Source: Vitis vinifera
Taxonomy: Eukaryota > Streptophyta > Magnoliopsida > Vitales > Vitaceae
NCBI RefSeq assembly: GCF_030704535.1
Contig: NC_081822.1
Location: forward strand, 8,970,501 to 9,034,500
Direction: 5' to 3'
Length of the DNA stretch: 64,000 nucleotides
Shown: piece after piece, positions 44,185-56,100 of the stretch
Numbering within the stretch: position 1 is the first letter of the stretch
How the letters are laid out: each line of letters starts with the position of its first letter
Position numbers and translations under genes: made by a program
The notes under the pieces: model-generated
Seen by the model: only the letters and a program-made list of their open reading frames with translations
Told to the model about the DNA's origin: nothing
Databases searched by the model: none

Positions 44185-47100
44185 ATGGCGAGAATAGAGT
44201 GGGGATTTCAGGGGAGAGGGAAGTGGTGTTCGTACAAGAGAACCACTCTAATTATCTGTTCCATCAACATTGCTGTAGCTCTTTATGTTCTTCACTCTCT
44301 TTATAACTCTATTTACATATCCTCCAATATCGATTCGCAAAGCGGTAAGGCTCTAATTCAAACTTGGTTGATTCCAGAATGCAGTGCTTTTTTTTTTTTT
44401 TTGAGCTGTAGTTGGATTGTAGGAAAATCCACCTGGCATTTGGGGTTCCTGTGAAAACCCAATTACGATTTATTCTCTTTTTACCGTGTTCAGTGATTGT
44501 TGATTGTTTCTTTGTATTCAGCTGTCAAGTACACCCCAGATCAGATTAGGAAAATGGAAGAATCAATTCGGATCCGAAGAGCGTCCGAGCCTGTAGAACT
44601 TGTTAAATTGGTAAACCCTCATTCTCATGGTTGCTTTCTTGGTTTTTATTAGTCGTATTGTTGGGGTTTCACAAGATTTGTTTTCTTGGAATTCTTGGGG
44701 GTTGGGCGTTTGGTTGGTTGATTGAGCTGGATTAGTTTAATGGGAACTTTGTTGTTGTGGGCATTAGGTGAAGGAAGTAGAAAAAGAGTTATCTAGAGAA
44801 GCATCTGAGGTAGAATTGCCACAGCCCATTAAACAAAAGATAACTGATGAGATTCTTCAGAGGTTGAAAAGCCTTGACCATAACTCCAATGTGAGTGTGC
44901 AGAGAGGTAGGTGCACCTTAATTTCCTTGCAGTTTTACCAATTTTGTGTCAATTACCCATTATTTGTCCATGTGATAGAAGAATTTTTGATATAATATTG
45001 CATCATCTTTTCAAGGGCTGTTGTATGCCAAAGGAAGCAAGTTCAAGTTTCATTACAAACACAGGTTTTAAACATTGAATTTTTTAGTCATTCCCTGCTA
45101 TATTTTCAGTCAAAGCTATTGTTGAAATCAAAAGAAACTTAAAACCAACTTTTGCAAAGAGTTTGGGGACATTATTTTTGCTAATAAACATGAAGGAGAG
45201 AGACTCATTATTGCCAACATGCATTTACTACACGCAAATTTGGTAGTGATTGTAATCATTGATATATTGCATCATGAATCAAAAGGTATAAGAAGGATAG
45301 AATATCCTTCTAGGCATAAGAATAAAGAGATATGGGGGGATCTTATACTAGAGCCTACTAGAATAGCCAATACAAACATCATGTAGCAAAAGAAGACAAA
45401 AGAGCACAATGATACAATTTAGCAACGGATAAAATCCCCAACAAAAACCGCTAAGCGACTGATACTGAGCTTGGCCAAGGAATCAGCTTGGCGGTTAGCG
45501 GAGCAGGGGAACCACTGAAAAGAACACCCCATCTCTATAAACAAGTCTGAATCCTGCCAATATTGAATCCAATTTGCAAAAGCCTCTCTGTGTGTGACAC
45601 CCAGGCTATTTCTGTCGCTATATGGCTCTCCACTACAAAGTTGATGGAGCCACAGGGCATTTGCTTGAGTCAATCCTTCAAGTAGTGCTCACATCTCGGC
45701 CTTTATTGCCAATCCTGTCCCAGTCAGCATGGGAAAACCTCTGATTAACTCTCCTCCATGATCACTTATAGGTCCACCAATGCCTATGTGTCGTGGATTT
45801 TATATATGAGGTCTACCTGCTAGGCATGTAAAATGTATAATAGCACAAAATTGAACCTGTTCTAAATATGATGACGTAAAGCACTTGGCAATACCAATAT
45901 TTGATTGATATTAGCAATAATGATAACGCGAACTACTTGTATGAAACAAAAAATTGCACTTATGGTTTAAATCAAGTTGGATGATTACCCATTATTACAA
46001 ATCACTTTAATGAAATGAAAATTTGCAATTATGATTCAAATTGAGCTGGATGATTACCCGTTATTTTCTATGTAAATGAAAAATTATATAAAAAAGTTCA
46101 TGATGAAAAAGGGGATGCAACTTAAATAACCTTTAAAATCTTATGTTGAAATTAAGCCAAAGTTCTCTTATCCCTGAGTGGTAAGTTGCTTGTTGCAAAC
46201 CTTTTCTTTTTCTTTTGGAAATGATGGAACATCTCTAATATTTTGGTATTGAATGTGGAAATATTTGTAGAATTTTTAGGAAAAGGATTTCCAAATGTTT
46301 CTGTAGCCTTTAGCTTACATTAATTATGTTTAGAATCTACATAATATTTTCAACAACAGCAACAATGACATAGCTGTAAATCCTGCCTATTGGTTGGCTA
46401 CATGAATTTTGTCTACCTTTTAACTCTATTTGGAGCCAGTCTTCGATCATGACTTCTCTTACTGCCTTGACTCTGGTTTTTTGGTCTCCCTTCTGTTGTG
46501 TAAGCATCATTGACTTGAATCAAATCAGTTCATAGTTCTTATTGCTGTATCTGTTAGTTTTTATTGCTTAAGTACGAACCATCTTAAACAATCTTTCCTC
46601 ATCTTGTTTTCAATTGGTGTTACTTCTCACCTAAGCGTAGTTATTTCCTAATCTTGATGGTTATTTCCTAATTTTTTCTTATTTCGCCACTTGTTCATAG
46701 CGGCATCTTGTTTCTGTGAGACTCATTTTTCAGATATGTTGTTTCTTCTTGCCCAACATTTTGACCTAAAAGTTTCCTGGAGAAAAACTTTTGTCTACAG
46801 ATGTGTTCTCTTTACTTTCTTCTTAGATTTCCCAAACATCTCCTAATTGTTTCCTCTATCACACTACTTGTATTGTTTGGTTTATGCTTCCTACTTCCTT
46901 TTCCATCTCATCTCATATTTCCATTTCCTAATCTAAATTATGCAATTATTAGAATTTAGAACTACCATAAAATTATCTACAAAAATTATTAAAAAGCTAT
47001 TAAAATTTTTAGAAATTGTGACTAATTTGTGGGAGCTACTAAATCTTTTACCACCTAGGCAATTTGAAATTAGAAATTGGGTGTAGTAAATAAGAAATTG

Positions 47101-50100
47101 ATGAATTATATGTATCTATTAAAAAAAGAAATTGATGATTTATACGTCTATCCATATAAAGCTGGGGGACTGGTGGGACCAGTGGCTCCACTTTGCCATA
47201 TTATTTTTCACTTATACATGAAGGTGAAAAAGGCCCTTCATTTGCTGGTTTAGAGTCCAGACTGTTCAGGCTTTTTCTTTGTTGCAAAAGCAATCATAAA
47301 ATTTCAAGGAATAACATTTAAACTTTGTGCCACTTATTTGAAGAAAATGGATTGTTATTATTATTGTCATTTTTCTGGGGTTTTGACTTGGGGCAATGAA
47401 CCCTATTTTTATTTTTAAAATTTAGAATTCTATATTGTACACACAGTGTGCTTGAACAACAATAAGAAGGAAAGAAAGTAAAATAAAACAAAATAAAAGA
47501 GAAAAGAAAAAAATTAAGTTTGTGCTTCCCTGAGATGTGTATTCTATGAATAGCATATGAGCTCAGCTTTCTTTGTTTTTCTGTTTTAAGTTAAAATTTG
47601 ATCTCTCTATATGCGTATATACTTTTTAGTCCATATGTTTAGCTGTGTTGGAAAGTTTTAGTGGTCTGTTGCGCACTGTCTTTTTATGACATATATGACT
47701 TGAGAGTTGATGGTAATTGGCCCTTTTTAACTATCATGGAATTTGGATTTTTCTATTTTTCCTTAGATCTCCTTGGATTGAGCCGGGACTGACTTCTCAC
47801 ATTTGGATTTTATAGGGGGACTGGGTCAAGGTTGGGATGTCTGGCCTTTGTATTTGTGTTTATTTCCTCTTTCTCTTTTGGGGCTCTCTATATACTTCTG
47901 GTATACTTGGATTGTACCTTTTTTTGTTGAGGTGTTTCTCAATATTGTGTCTCAACCTTATCTATCAAAAAAAAAAAAAAAAATCCTGTCTCAACCTTAG
48001 CCTTCTCTAACTCGATCCATTGCTAGTTTTGGTCATATCTAGTACTTATAGCTAACTGTATTTTGCTGATCCAATTTTAGTAAACGTTATCTATTTCCAA
48101 GTTCTTATTGAGAAGGGAGGAATTTAGGATGTGAAAAATGGAATTGGACTTTTGAATTCCATCTCCCTTTTAGAAGAATGGTAATGTAATTTTTATGCCA
48201 TCCTCTAGGAATTAGAGCATTACCTAAACTTCCTCACTTACACTTCCATCGTAAGCTTGTCACACCATAGCCATTGCTTCCTTAACGTCTCTATAGTACC
48301 ACTAGCATTACATTATTACTATCACCAACTCCACTTATGCGAGCATATTTTGCTAGGTTAAGGGTTTTTTTTTTTTTTTTTTAGGTGGGATAGGTGAACT
48401 AAGATGCAACAAAATGCACCTAGAAAAAAGGGGGCACCCTATATACACAAGGGGTATAGAAGATGCACCAAGGAATAAATTATAAAAAGGAGAAAAACAA
48501 CATAAGATACAGCAACATAGAGCGATGTAGCTTTATTTAAAGTTTTAAACTATCAATTAAATCTAATAATGATTAGTTGGATATAACAGTCCTTTCACTA
48601 CTTCATGAGGGACTTGATTAAAATCTCCTTCAAATTTCAATTCAAAAGCTCCTCCTCGGTAAAGGTCTAGCTATTGTGTTCTCTCCAAGTGCATCAAAAC
48701 AAACAGAGGGGAGCTATTCAATATACTTTCTTTCACAACACAACCATGAGGAAGCTCTTTTTTTTTTTTTTTTTGATGAGTAAAGCAATAGAGTATTAAA
48801 AAAAAAAGAGCTCCAAAACAGTGCTCTGAAGTGGACAGGAAGATCTATTAACTCTAGAAAGATCCATCACATTTCGAATATAGCAAAAAAAAAAAAAAAA
48901 AGGTTTAATAGCAGCCAGGTTTCATCAAAGTAAATGAGAATGTGATTTACTAATTTGTTACTTGACTTAAAAATAATACATCTATTCACCAATGACCAAT
49001 CCTGGGTGGGTTTGTATTTGAATTGGGTAATAGTTCTTTTTGAAAAATTTTGCTTTACCAATGGACAATTTTAAGAACCTAATAATCATGTAATAAGGAA
49101 GATAACTACAAAGCAATAAAGAGATAGGGAGAGAAAATCTTAACTAGATATAAAATGGTTTGGTGCAATCCTGCCTACTTCTACGATCCTCAAACTCCAC
49201 CAACTCGTAAGGTTGCTCCATTATCACAAAAGGATCCTCCAAATGCAAGGCTCTGTTTGAGTATGATTGATTTCCGAGGGACAAATCAACCTTACAATGT
49301 TTGACAAGTGAAAAACACTCACTTAAACCATTCTCTCTCAGAGTGAACTTACAATGAATAAGAATTAACTGAAGACCTAGCTTGAAACAATAAGACATAT
49401 GAATGAAAGTCACTAAGCTCTAAGGTGCAGTCAATAAGAGTATGCAAGTTTGGTGGAAATTGAACTAAAGGTGTGTTTAAGGCTTACAAGGATTGGCAAG
49501 AATGATTTTCAGGCATTAGAAGTGCCTCAATTGAGGTTCAAAAGTCTTTTACACCAAGAATTTGAAAGAAATAATGATTAGGTAGCAATTTCTGCTCAAT
49601 CTGTCAATTGGCAGGTTCACCAGTTAATTAGCCGTTGGCAACTAATGCACCTTGCAAGTGACCTTGATGATTATAGAGGCAAACAAATTGAGTGGTTTTT
49701 TTATAGCTTAGTTGTCTGGAGCCTTTTTTTTTTTTTTTTTTTTGATAGGAAACGGCATAGGAATATATTGATAAAAAGAAGGTACAATTAGAAGGATGAG
49801 GAATCCTCCCAACAAAGAAAAACAAGACTACAAGTAATCAAATATAAGAAAGTACAAAAAGAGAAAAGTAGACACTCTAGTTACACGCCGCTAACCAATC
49901 AAGTTGTAATATGTTAAGAGGAATCCCCTTAAAAACCTTAGAACAAAAAGCCCAAAAAGAGGTAAGAAAACAAATAGAATCCCAAAGAAACTCAGAATTC
50001 CTTGCTTTGTCCTCAAAAATCCTTGCATTTCTTTCCCGCCACACCACCCACATTAACGCGATGCACGCGTTTTGCCATAAAACAATCTCTCTTTTGGAAG

Positions 50101-53100
50101 ATCCAAAACCATTAAAATTACTAGATAACATGTCAAAGATGCTCCTTGGGGAAACCCAATCCATCTTTGCTGATTGAAATAATCTGTGCCACAACCCTAT
50201 CGTCAAAGAGCAATGAAGGAAAAGGTGATCTACTGTTTCTCCATGATTCATGCACAACTTACATATGTCAGGGCTAAGTGCTTTGTAGGGTCTTCTCAAT
50301 TGCAGTAAGTCATTAGTATTAACCTTCTTGTGAGCCACCAACCAGACAAAGGACTTGACTTTGAAAAGAACTTGAGCATTCCAGACAAACTTGGTAGGGA
50401 AAACTGGAGGCGACTCAGAATATTGGGATAAGGCCAGAAAGAAAGATTTGACTGTGAAAAGACCTGAAGGAGATAAGGACCAAGATCTCTTATCTGGAAC
50501 CGAAGGTGATATGTGTAGACGATCAAAAGACTGCATAAGGCCCTCTAAATCTTCTATCTCAGAATCAAAAAGATTTCGGCGAAAATTGAAATTCCAAGAG
50601 AAGGGGTGGGTATATCCAAGAATTGATGAAATAGGAGCATTTTTATCCGTGACTACGCTAAGTAATCTTGGATATTGGACACCCAAAGGTTGTTCCCCCC
50701 ACCACAAGTCATCCCAGAACCGAATTCTATCCCCATTACCTACCACAAACCGAGTAAACTTGGAAAACTCTTGGTAGACTAGTGCAATGGCCTTCCAAGG
50801 ACAACGATGAGACCATCTAACTATGTTGTTGACATCCCAGCCATTGGAGTGTGATCCATAAATGCTTAAAATAACCTAATGCCACAGAGCTGAACCCTCC
50901 CTAGGATATCTCCATAACCACTTCCCTAAAAGAGCGACATTCCTTATAGATATCTTTCCAAAACCCAATCCCCCTCTCGATTTCGGCTTACACACTACGT
51001 CCCAATTAACCAAATGGTCTCTTTTGCCTTCCCCTACGTCTGACCATAAAAAATCTCTTTGCATTCTCTCAATTTTTGCTGCCACAGAGGCAGGAATCTT
51101 AAACAAGGAAAGAAAGTAACATGGCATATGGGTGAGACAAGATTGAATGAGGGTTATTCTACCTCCAAAAGATAAATATGCCTTCTGCCACTCATCTAAT
51201 CTCCTTGATATCCTCTCAATCACAGGATCCCAAAAGCCACTTGCCTTAGGATTCCCTTCCAGAGGAAGACTCAGGTAAAGTATAGGCCACCCAGAAGCCT
51301 TGCAATCAAGCATCTCGGCCAACCTAGAAAGGTGATTCTGCTCAAGATTAATACCATAGATATTGCTTTTGTCAAGATTAACTTTCAAACCGGAAATATG
51401 CCCAAACACTAGCAGGACATTCTTAAGGGTCATCATATCCTCCTCCCGAGAGCTGGAAAAGAAAATGGTATCATCTGCAAATTGTAAGTGGGAAACCCTT
51501 GTTCTATTCCTGCCCACCCTGAAACCCTCCAAGACGTTTCTCTCCTCAGCTTTCAATAACATCCTACTCAATACATCTGCCACTATAGTGAACAAGAACG
51601 GTGATAAAGGGTCTCCTTGTCTTAAACCTCTAGATGCCTTAACCCACCCTTTCGCATTACCGTTCACCAAGACTGCAAAAGAAACCGAGGACAAGCAACC
51701 TCTCATCCATTTCCTCCATCTAAGACCAAACCCTTTCATCTCCAACACATGATCCAAAAAATCCCAACTCACATGATCATAGGCCTTTTCAAAGTCAATT
51801 TTGAATACAACTCCTTCCTCCCCTGATCTTCTTTTCTCATCCACTATCTCATTGGCTATGAGAACTGCATCCAAAATTTGTCTCCCTTGAACGAAGGCTC
51901 CTTGAGTAGAATGGATGGTCTCGTGAAGTACCCCTCTTATGCGCCCTGCTAACACTTTGGCTATTATCTTGTAAAGACTAGTGATCAAGCTAATAGGTCT
52001 AAAGTCTGAGATTCGCCTTGACATGCTTTTTTTAGGTAACAGAACTATAAAGGAAGCATTGGTGCTTTGATTAATAATTCCGCTCCTATGAAATTCTGCA
52101 AACACTTTCACTAGATCCTCCTTTATCACTTTCCAACAATCTTGAAACACTGCAATGGTAAAGCCATCCGGCCTCGGAGTCTTATCCCTATCCATCTGAT
52201 AAATAGCCTTAAAAATCTCTTCTTCAGTAAAGGGGGATTCCAACCTAAACGCACTCTCACCAGATATAGGGGACCAATCTAAGTCTTCCACTCTCCAAGG
52301 CTCTCCAGAAGGACTCGTGTAGAGCTTTTCAAAATACCTTAAAATCTCCTCTTTTATGCTCTCTGAATTATTCATCATTAGGCCATTTTCATTCTCTAAC
52401 TCCTTAATAAATTTTCTATTTCGCCTGCCATTGGCCACCTTATGAAAAAATTTTGAGTTACAATCCCCTTCTTTTACCCATTTCACCCTAGCTTTTTGTC
52501 TCCAATGTATTTCTTCCCTCAAAATCAACTCCTCTAGCTCCCCTTTTCTTAAAGCTCTTTGGGCTAAAAGTTCATGGGATAGGCCCCCTTCTTGCTCCAA
52601 GGAATCAAAGTTAACTAAATCAGATAAGATATCTTTTTTCCTTTTACTTAGCTCTCCAAAAGAAGCCTTATTCCACTCTTTCAATTTGGCTTTAACGAAC
52701 TGTAATTTCCTCATGAACTTGTGCCCTTCCCACCCATTTCCTTGAAACTCCCTCCACCATCTTCCAAAACTCTCTTTAAAACTAGGATGTTGCAACCACA
52801 TATTTTCAAACTTGAACGGCGTTGGACCCCACTTGAACGGATTAGTTTCCAAGACAATCGGCCAATGATCCGATGTCCATCTTGGCAGTACTCCTTGAAT
52901 ACTTTGAGGAAATGCTTGTTCCCACTCAGTTGAGTATAGGAAACGATCTAATCTCTTGCAAACTGGATTCTCTTGCATGTTTGACCAAGTAAATGATGCA
53001 CTCCTTAAAGGTAAATCTATCAATTCGCAATCTCTTATGAAATCATCAAAATCCTTCATGCTTGGGGTTAATCTAGAATCGCCCAATTTTTCTGAACTTC

Positions 53101-56100
53101 TCCTTATGACATTAAAGTCACCGCCCACACACCAACGCGGATAAGCAAGCCCAACAATGTCTGAAAGCTCCACCCAAAAATCCTTCCTGAGAGCTGAGTT
53201 GTTTGGGCCATAAACTACAGATATCCACAGAGATTCGCAACCGTCCAATGCGAAATTGATTGAGACCGAAAAAGAACCTAACACTACCTCCTCCCTGCAC
53301 AATTTTTTAGCGTCCCATATGATCAAAATCCCACCCGAAGCCCCACATGCCGGAAGGGCTGCCCAATCCTTATTTCTAGCTGTCTAAACACTACCCACGA
53401 ATCTTCTATCACACTCCTCCTTTTTTGTTTCCTGAATCATCACTACATCTTCTTTTCTGATCTCAGAAAATCCTTAACCACCCTTCTCTTTTTCTTTGAA
53501 CCCAAACCCCTGGTATTCCAATTGATTATCTTCATGTGAAACTCTGTGACCCTAATCTCCGAACCAAAACCAATTAGTCTCACAATCCTGTGGAGCATCT
53601 ACTCTTCCTCCTGGAATATACCTTGATATCCAGAGTAGTCGTCTGGAGCCTTGTCAGCTAGTCACTGCCAAAGGGGTTGATTTTGGAGGACAACCAACCC
53701 ATTAGCCAGTCAATTGCCTGGTTGACCATCTAGGAACTTCCAAAAGTCAATCCTTTGAGGGTCTTAAGCAGCCTTAACTTGTATGGCATTGGTTGCAATA
53801 TTTTGAAAAACCTTACTGAGTTATATGAGTTTCAAAAATGTCTCAAATTTTTATTTTAACGAGATAGACTTAATTTGGAAAATAATTTCACGAAGTGAAG
53901 ATTTAGATCTTTCAAAAAATAAAATTTTCCAATTGTACTTCAATAATTGATTTGCATGGTACTACTTCGATTGCACCTAGGCCTAACGTTACAAGGAAAA
54001 CTAAAGCTATAAAATATGATCTTCCTTTGAGCTTCTTCATTTTTGGTCATTGAGCTCTTCCCTTTTCCTTGAAATTATAAATAATTGCACTTTGAATTTT
54101 AAGACTGGCATTAACTTGAGGGAAATGATTAAACACCAATTTTTGTTTTATCATTATCAGATTTGGATGAGAACCCTTGCAAAAACCTTGCACTAATAGA
54201 CCTACTGAATAAAAAAAAGAAACCTTGGGCCAGCAGTCTAGGGTTAAAATTTTGCCTCACACCAGGCAAAGAAGCACACTCTCAGGGAAGCATAAGTGCC
54301 TCAATTCTCCATCCGAAGGAAAGTTTCATCATGCATAAGGACTTAAAAACAACTTTCACTTGGAACCTCCTCCACTTCCCTTCCTTCCACCAAAGGTTGT
54401 TGCCCATTTGACACATAATTTCACCTCATCAATGTAGGGCCTTATATCAGCCCACCTCTAGCACCCAATATTGGAAATGCTTCTGAAAGCTAGGGCAGCA
54501 ATGACCTGCTTCCTCTCCAACCTCTCACAAATGGGTAGCTCTTGCATCTTTGGCATGGGCTATTTTAAGTTGTTTTGAATTTGACAAGCAAAGTAGGATT
54601 CTTAATACTGTCTATTGGTTGCTAAACAGGGGCTAAATCCCAGAACTTTTTTGATTCACATATTCAGATTACGTGCAAGTGGCTTATTAGAGCTCAGAGA
54701 TCAGACTGTAAAATATGATATTGCATGTAAAAATAACCAACACACACTGCATATAACTGCACTGCCTGAGCAAGTATTGGGGTTTGACCAGATAGATAAA
54801 TTCAGCTTTGTGGCTGAACTGTAAGCTAGAGTTCAGAATCAGGTTTGTATCAGCTTGCTCTGATCTAGGGATGAATACCTTTAACTAAAGCAGGCACTCC
54901 TGATTGCGGCCTAACCACATGCCATCCATCAAAACAATGTCACTCATTACTACCTTCTCTAGTACTTCTTCACTTTCATCATTGTCACATCCACTACACC
55001 ATGTCTGTTATTGTTTCTACCCCAATTCCACTTCTATTGTCCCTAACCACCTTGCAACAAATGTTGTTGCTGCATCCACCATCACTTCATCTGTCTATGT
55101 GACCATAATTGCTGTGAATTTGTTATTGCGCCCACTTCCTCCACCACATCATTGGTAATGACACCAATACCATCGCCACCAAAGCTGTTATGGTTGCCTG
55201 CATCATTAGTATGTTCCTACCCTATTGGCACCAACCCCTACAGAATCACTAATATACCTTGCTTGTTGCTACTGCTGCGTTGTTGTCACCACCACTGCCC
55301 CCTTATTGCTGACTACTCACAATACTGTTATTTCATCACCATTCCTGTCAACTTGTTGGATGAGTCCAATTTCCTTCTATGGTAGTTGTTTTTTCAGTTC
55401 ACCTTATATGACATCTAGTTGAGGCATTATCAATGAAGATGGATAGTGAACCGATGTGAAGTGATTAAGCGAAGGTGATGTGGATATGGTTAAAGGAGAA
55501 AATTTTTGTTGAATAAATTATAAAAGTTCGTAATTCAAACCAAAGCCCCTGTTATGGAATGGAGCGAGGTCATTACTTTTCTTTTCTTTATACCTTAGGG
55601 GGTATATAAGTTGGCCAGGTTTGAAGGTGTCTTGATATGGTTGCTTATCTCAAAATTGGTCTTAGCTTGTGAAGTTTGAAGAGGGAAAACATTAAGAAGT
55701 TCATATTTGATTCCCAAAGGGATGATGTTCTGGTGTTTGTCCTCACCTTGAGGATGGGACATGGAAGTGGCTTTAAGTTATTGGATTTTCATTTTGGAAA
55801 TATTATTCTATCTTTCTTGGTTTTCATGTTACTATACGAGGGTTTTCTGCATTTGAAAACGTGGGTGTTAATTTTTCACTTGTCTTATTATACTTTCAAC
55901 AAATTCCAAATCCTTTTGAGACATTCAGGCCTTAATCTTGGGAGCATTGATTGCTAACATGAGCAACTTCACTTGGATTTCTAATGTGAGATAGATCATT
56001 AAATATGGAAGCAAATAGCTTTATTGGATTTTAATTTTGTATCATCTAGGCCTTTACTTATTTTTTTCGACATCATTAATTTTGCTAATTGTTCCATAAG

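Noticed and set aside
51363-51752. 129-residue plus-strand frame
   Set aside because: Antisense of the LINE reverse transcriptase region.
54904-55422. Threonine/serine/histidine-rich frames in intron 3 of the PAN-like gene
   Set aside because: Low-complexity CCACCATCA-type sequence gives open frames in more than one register; no domain.
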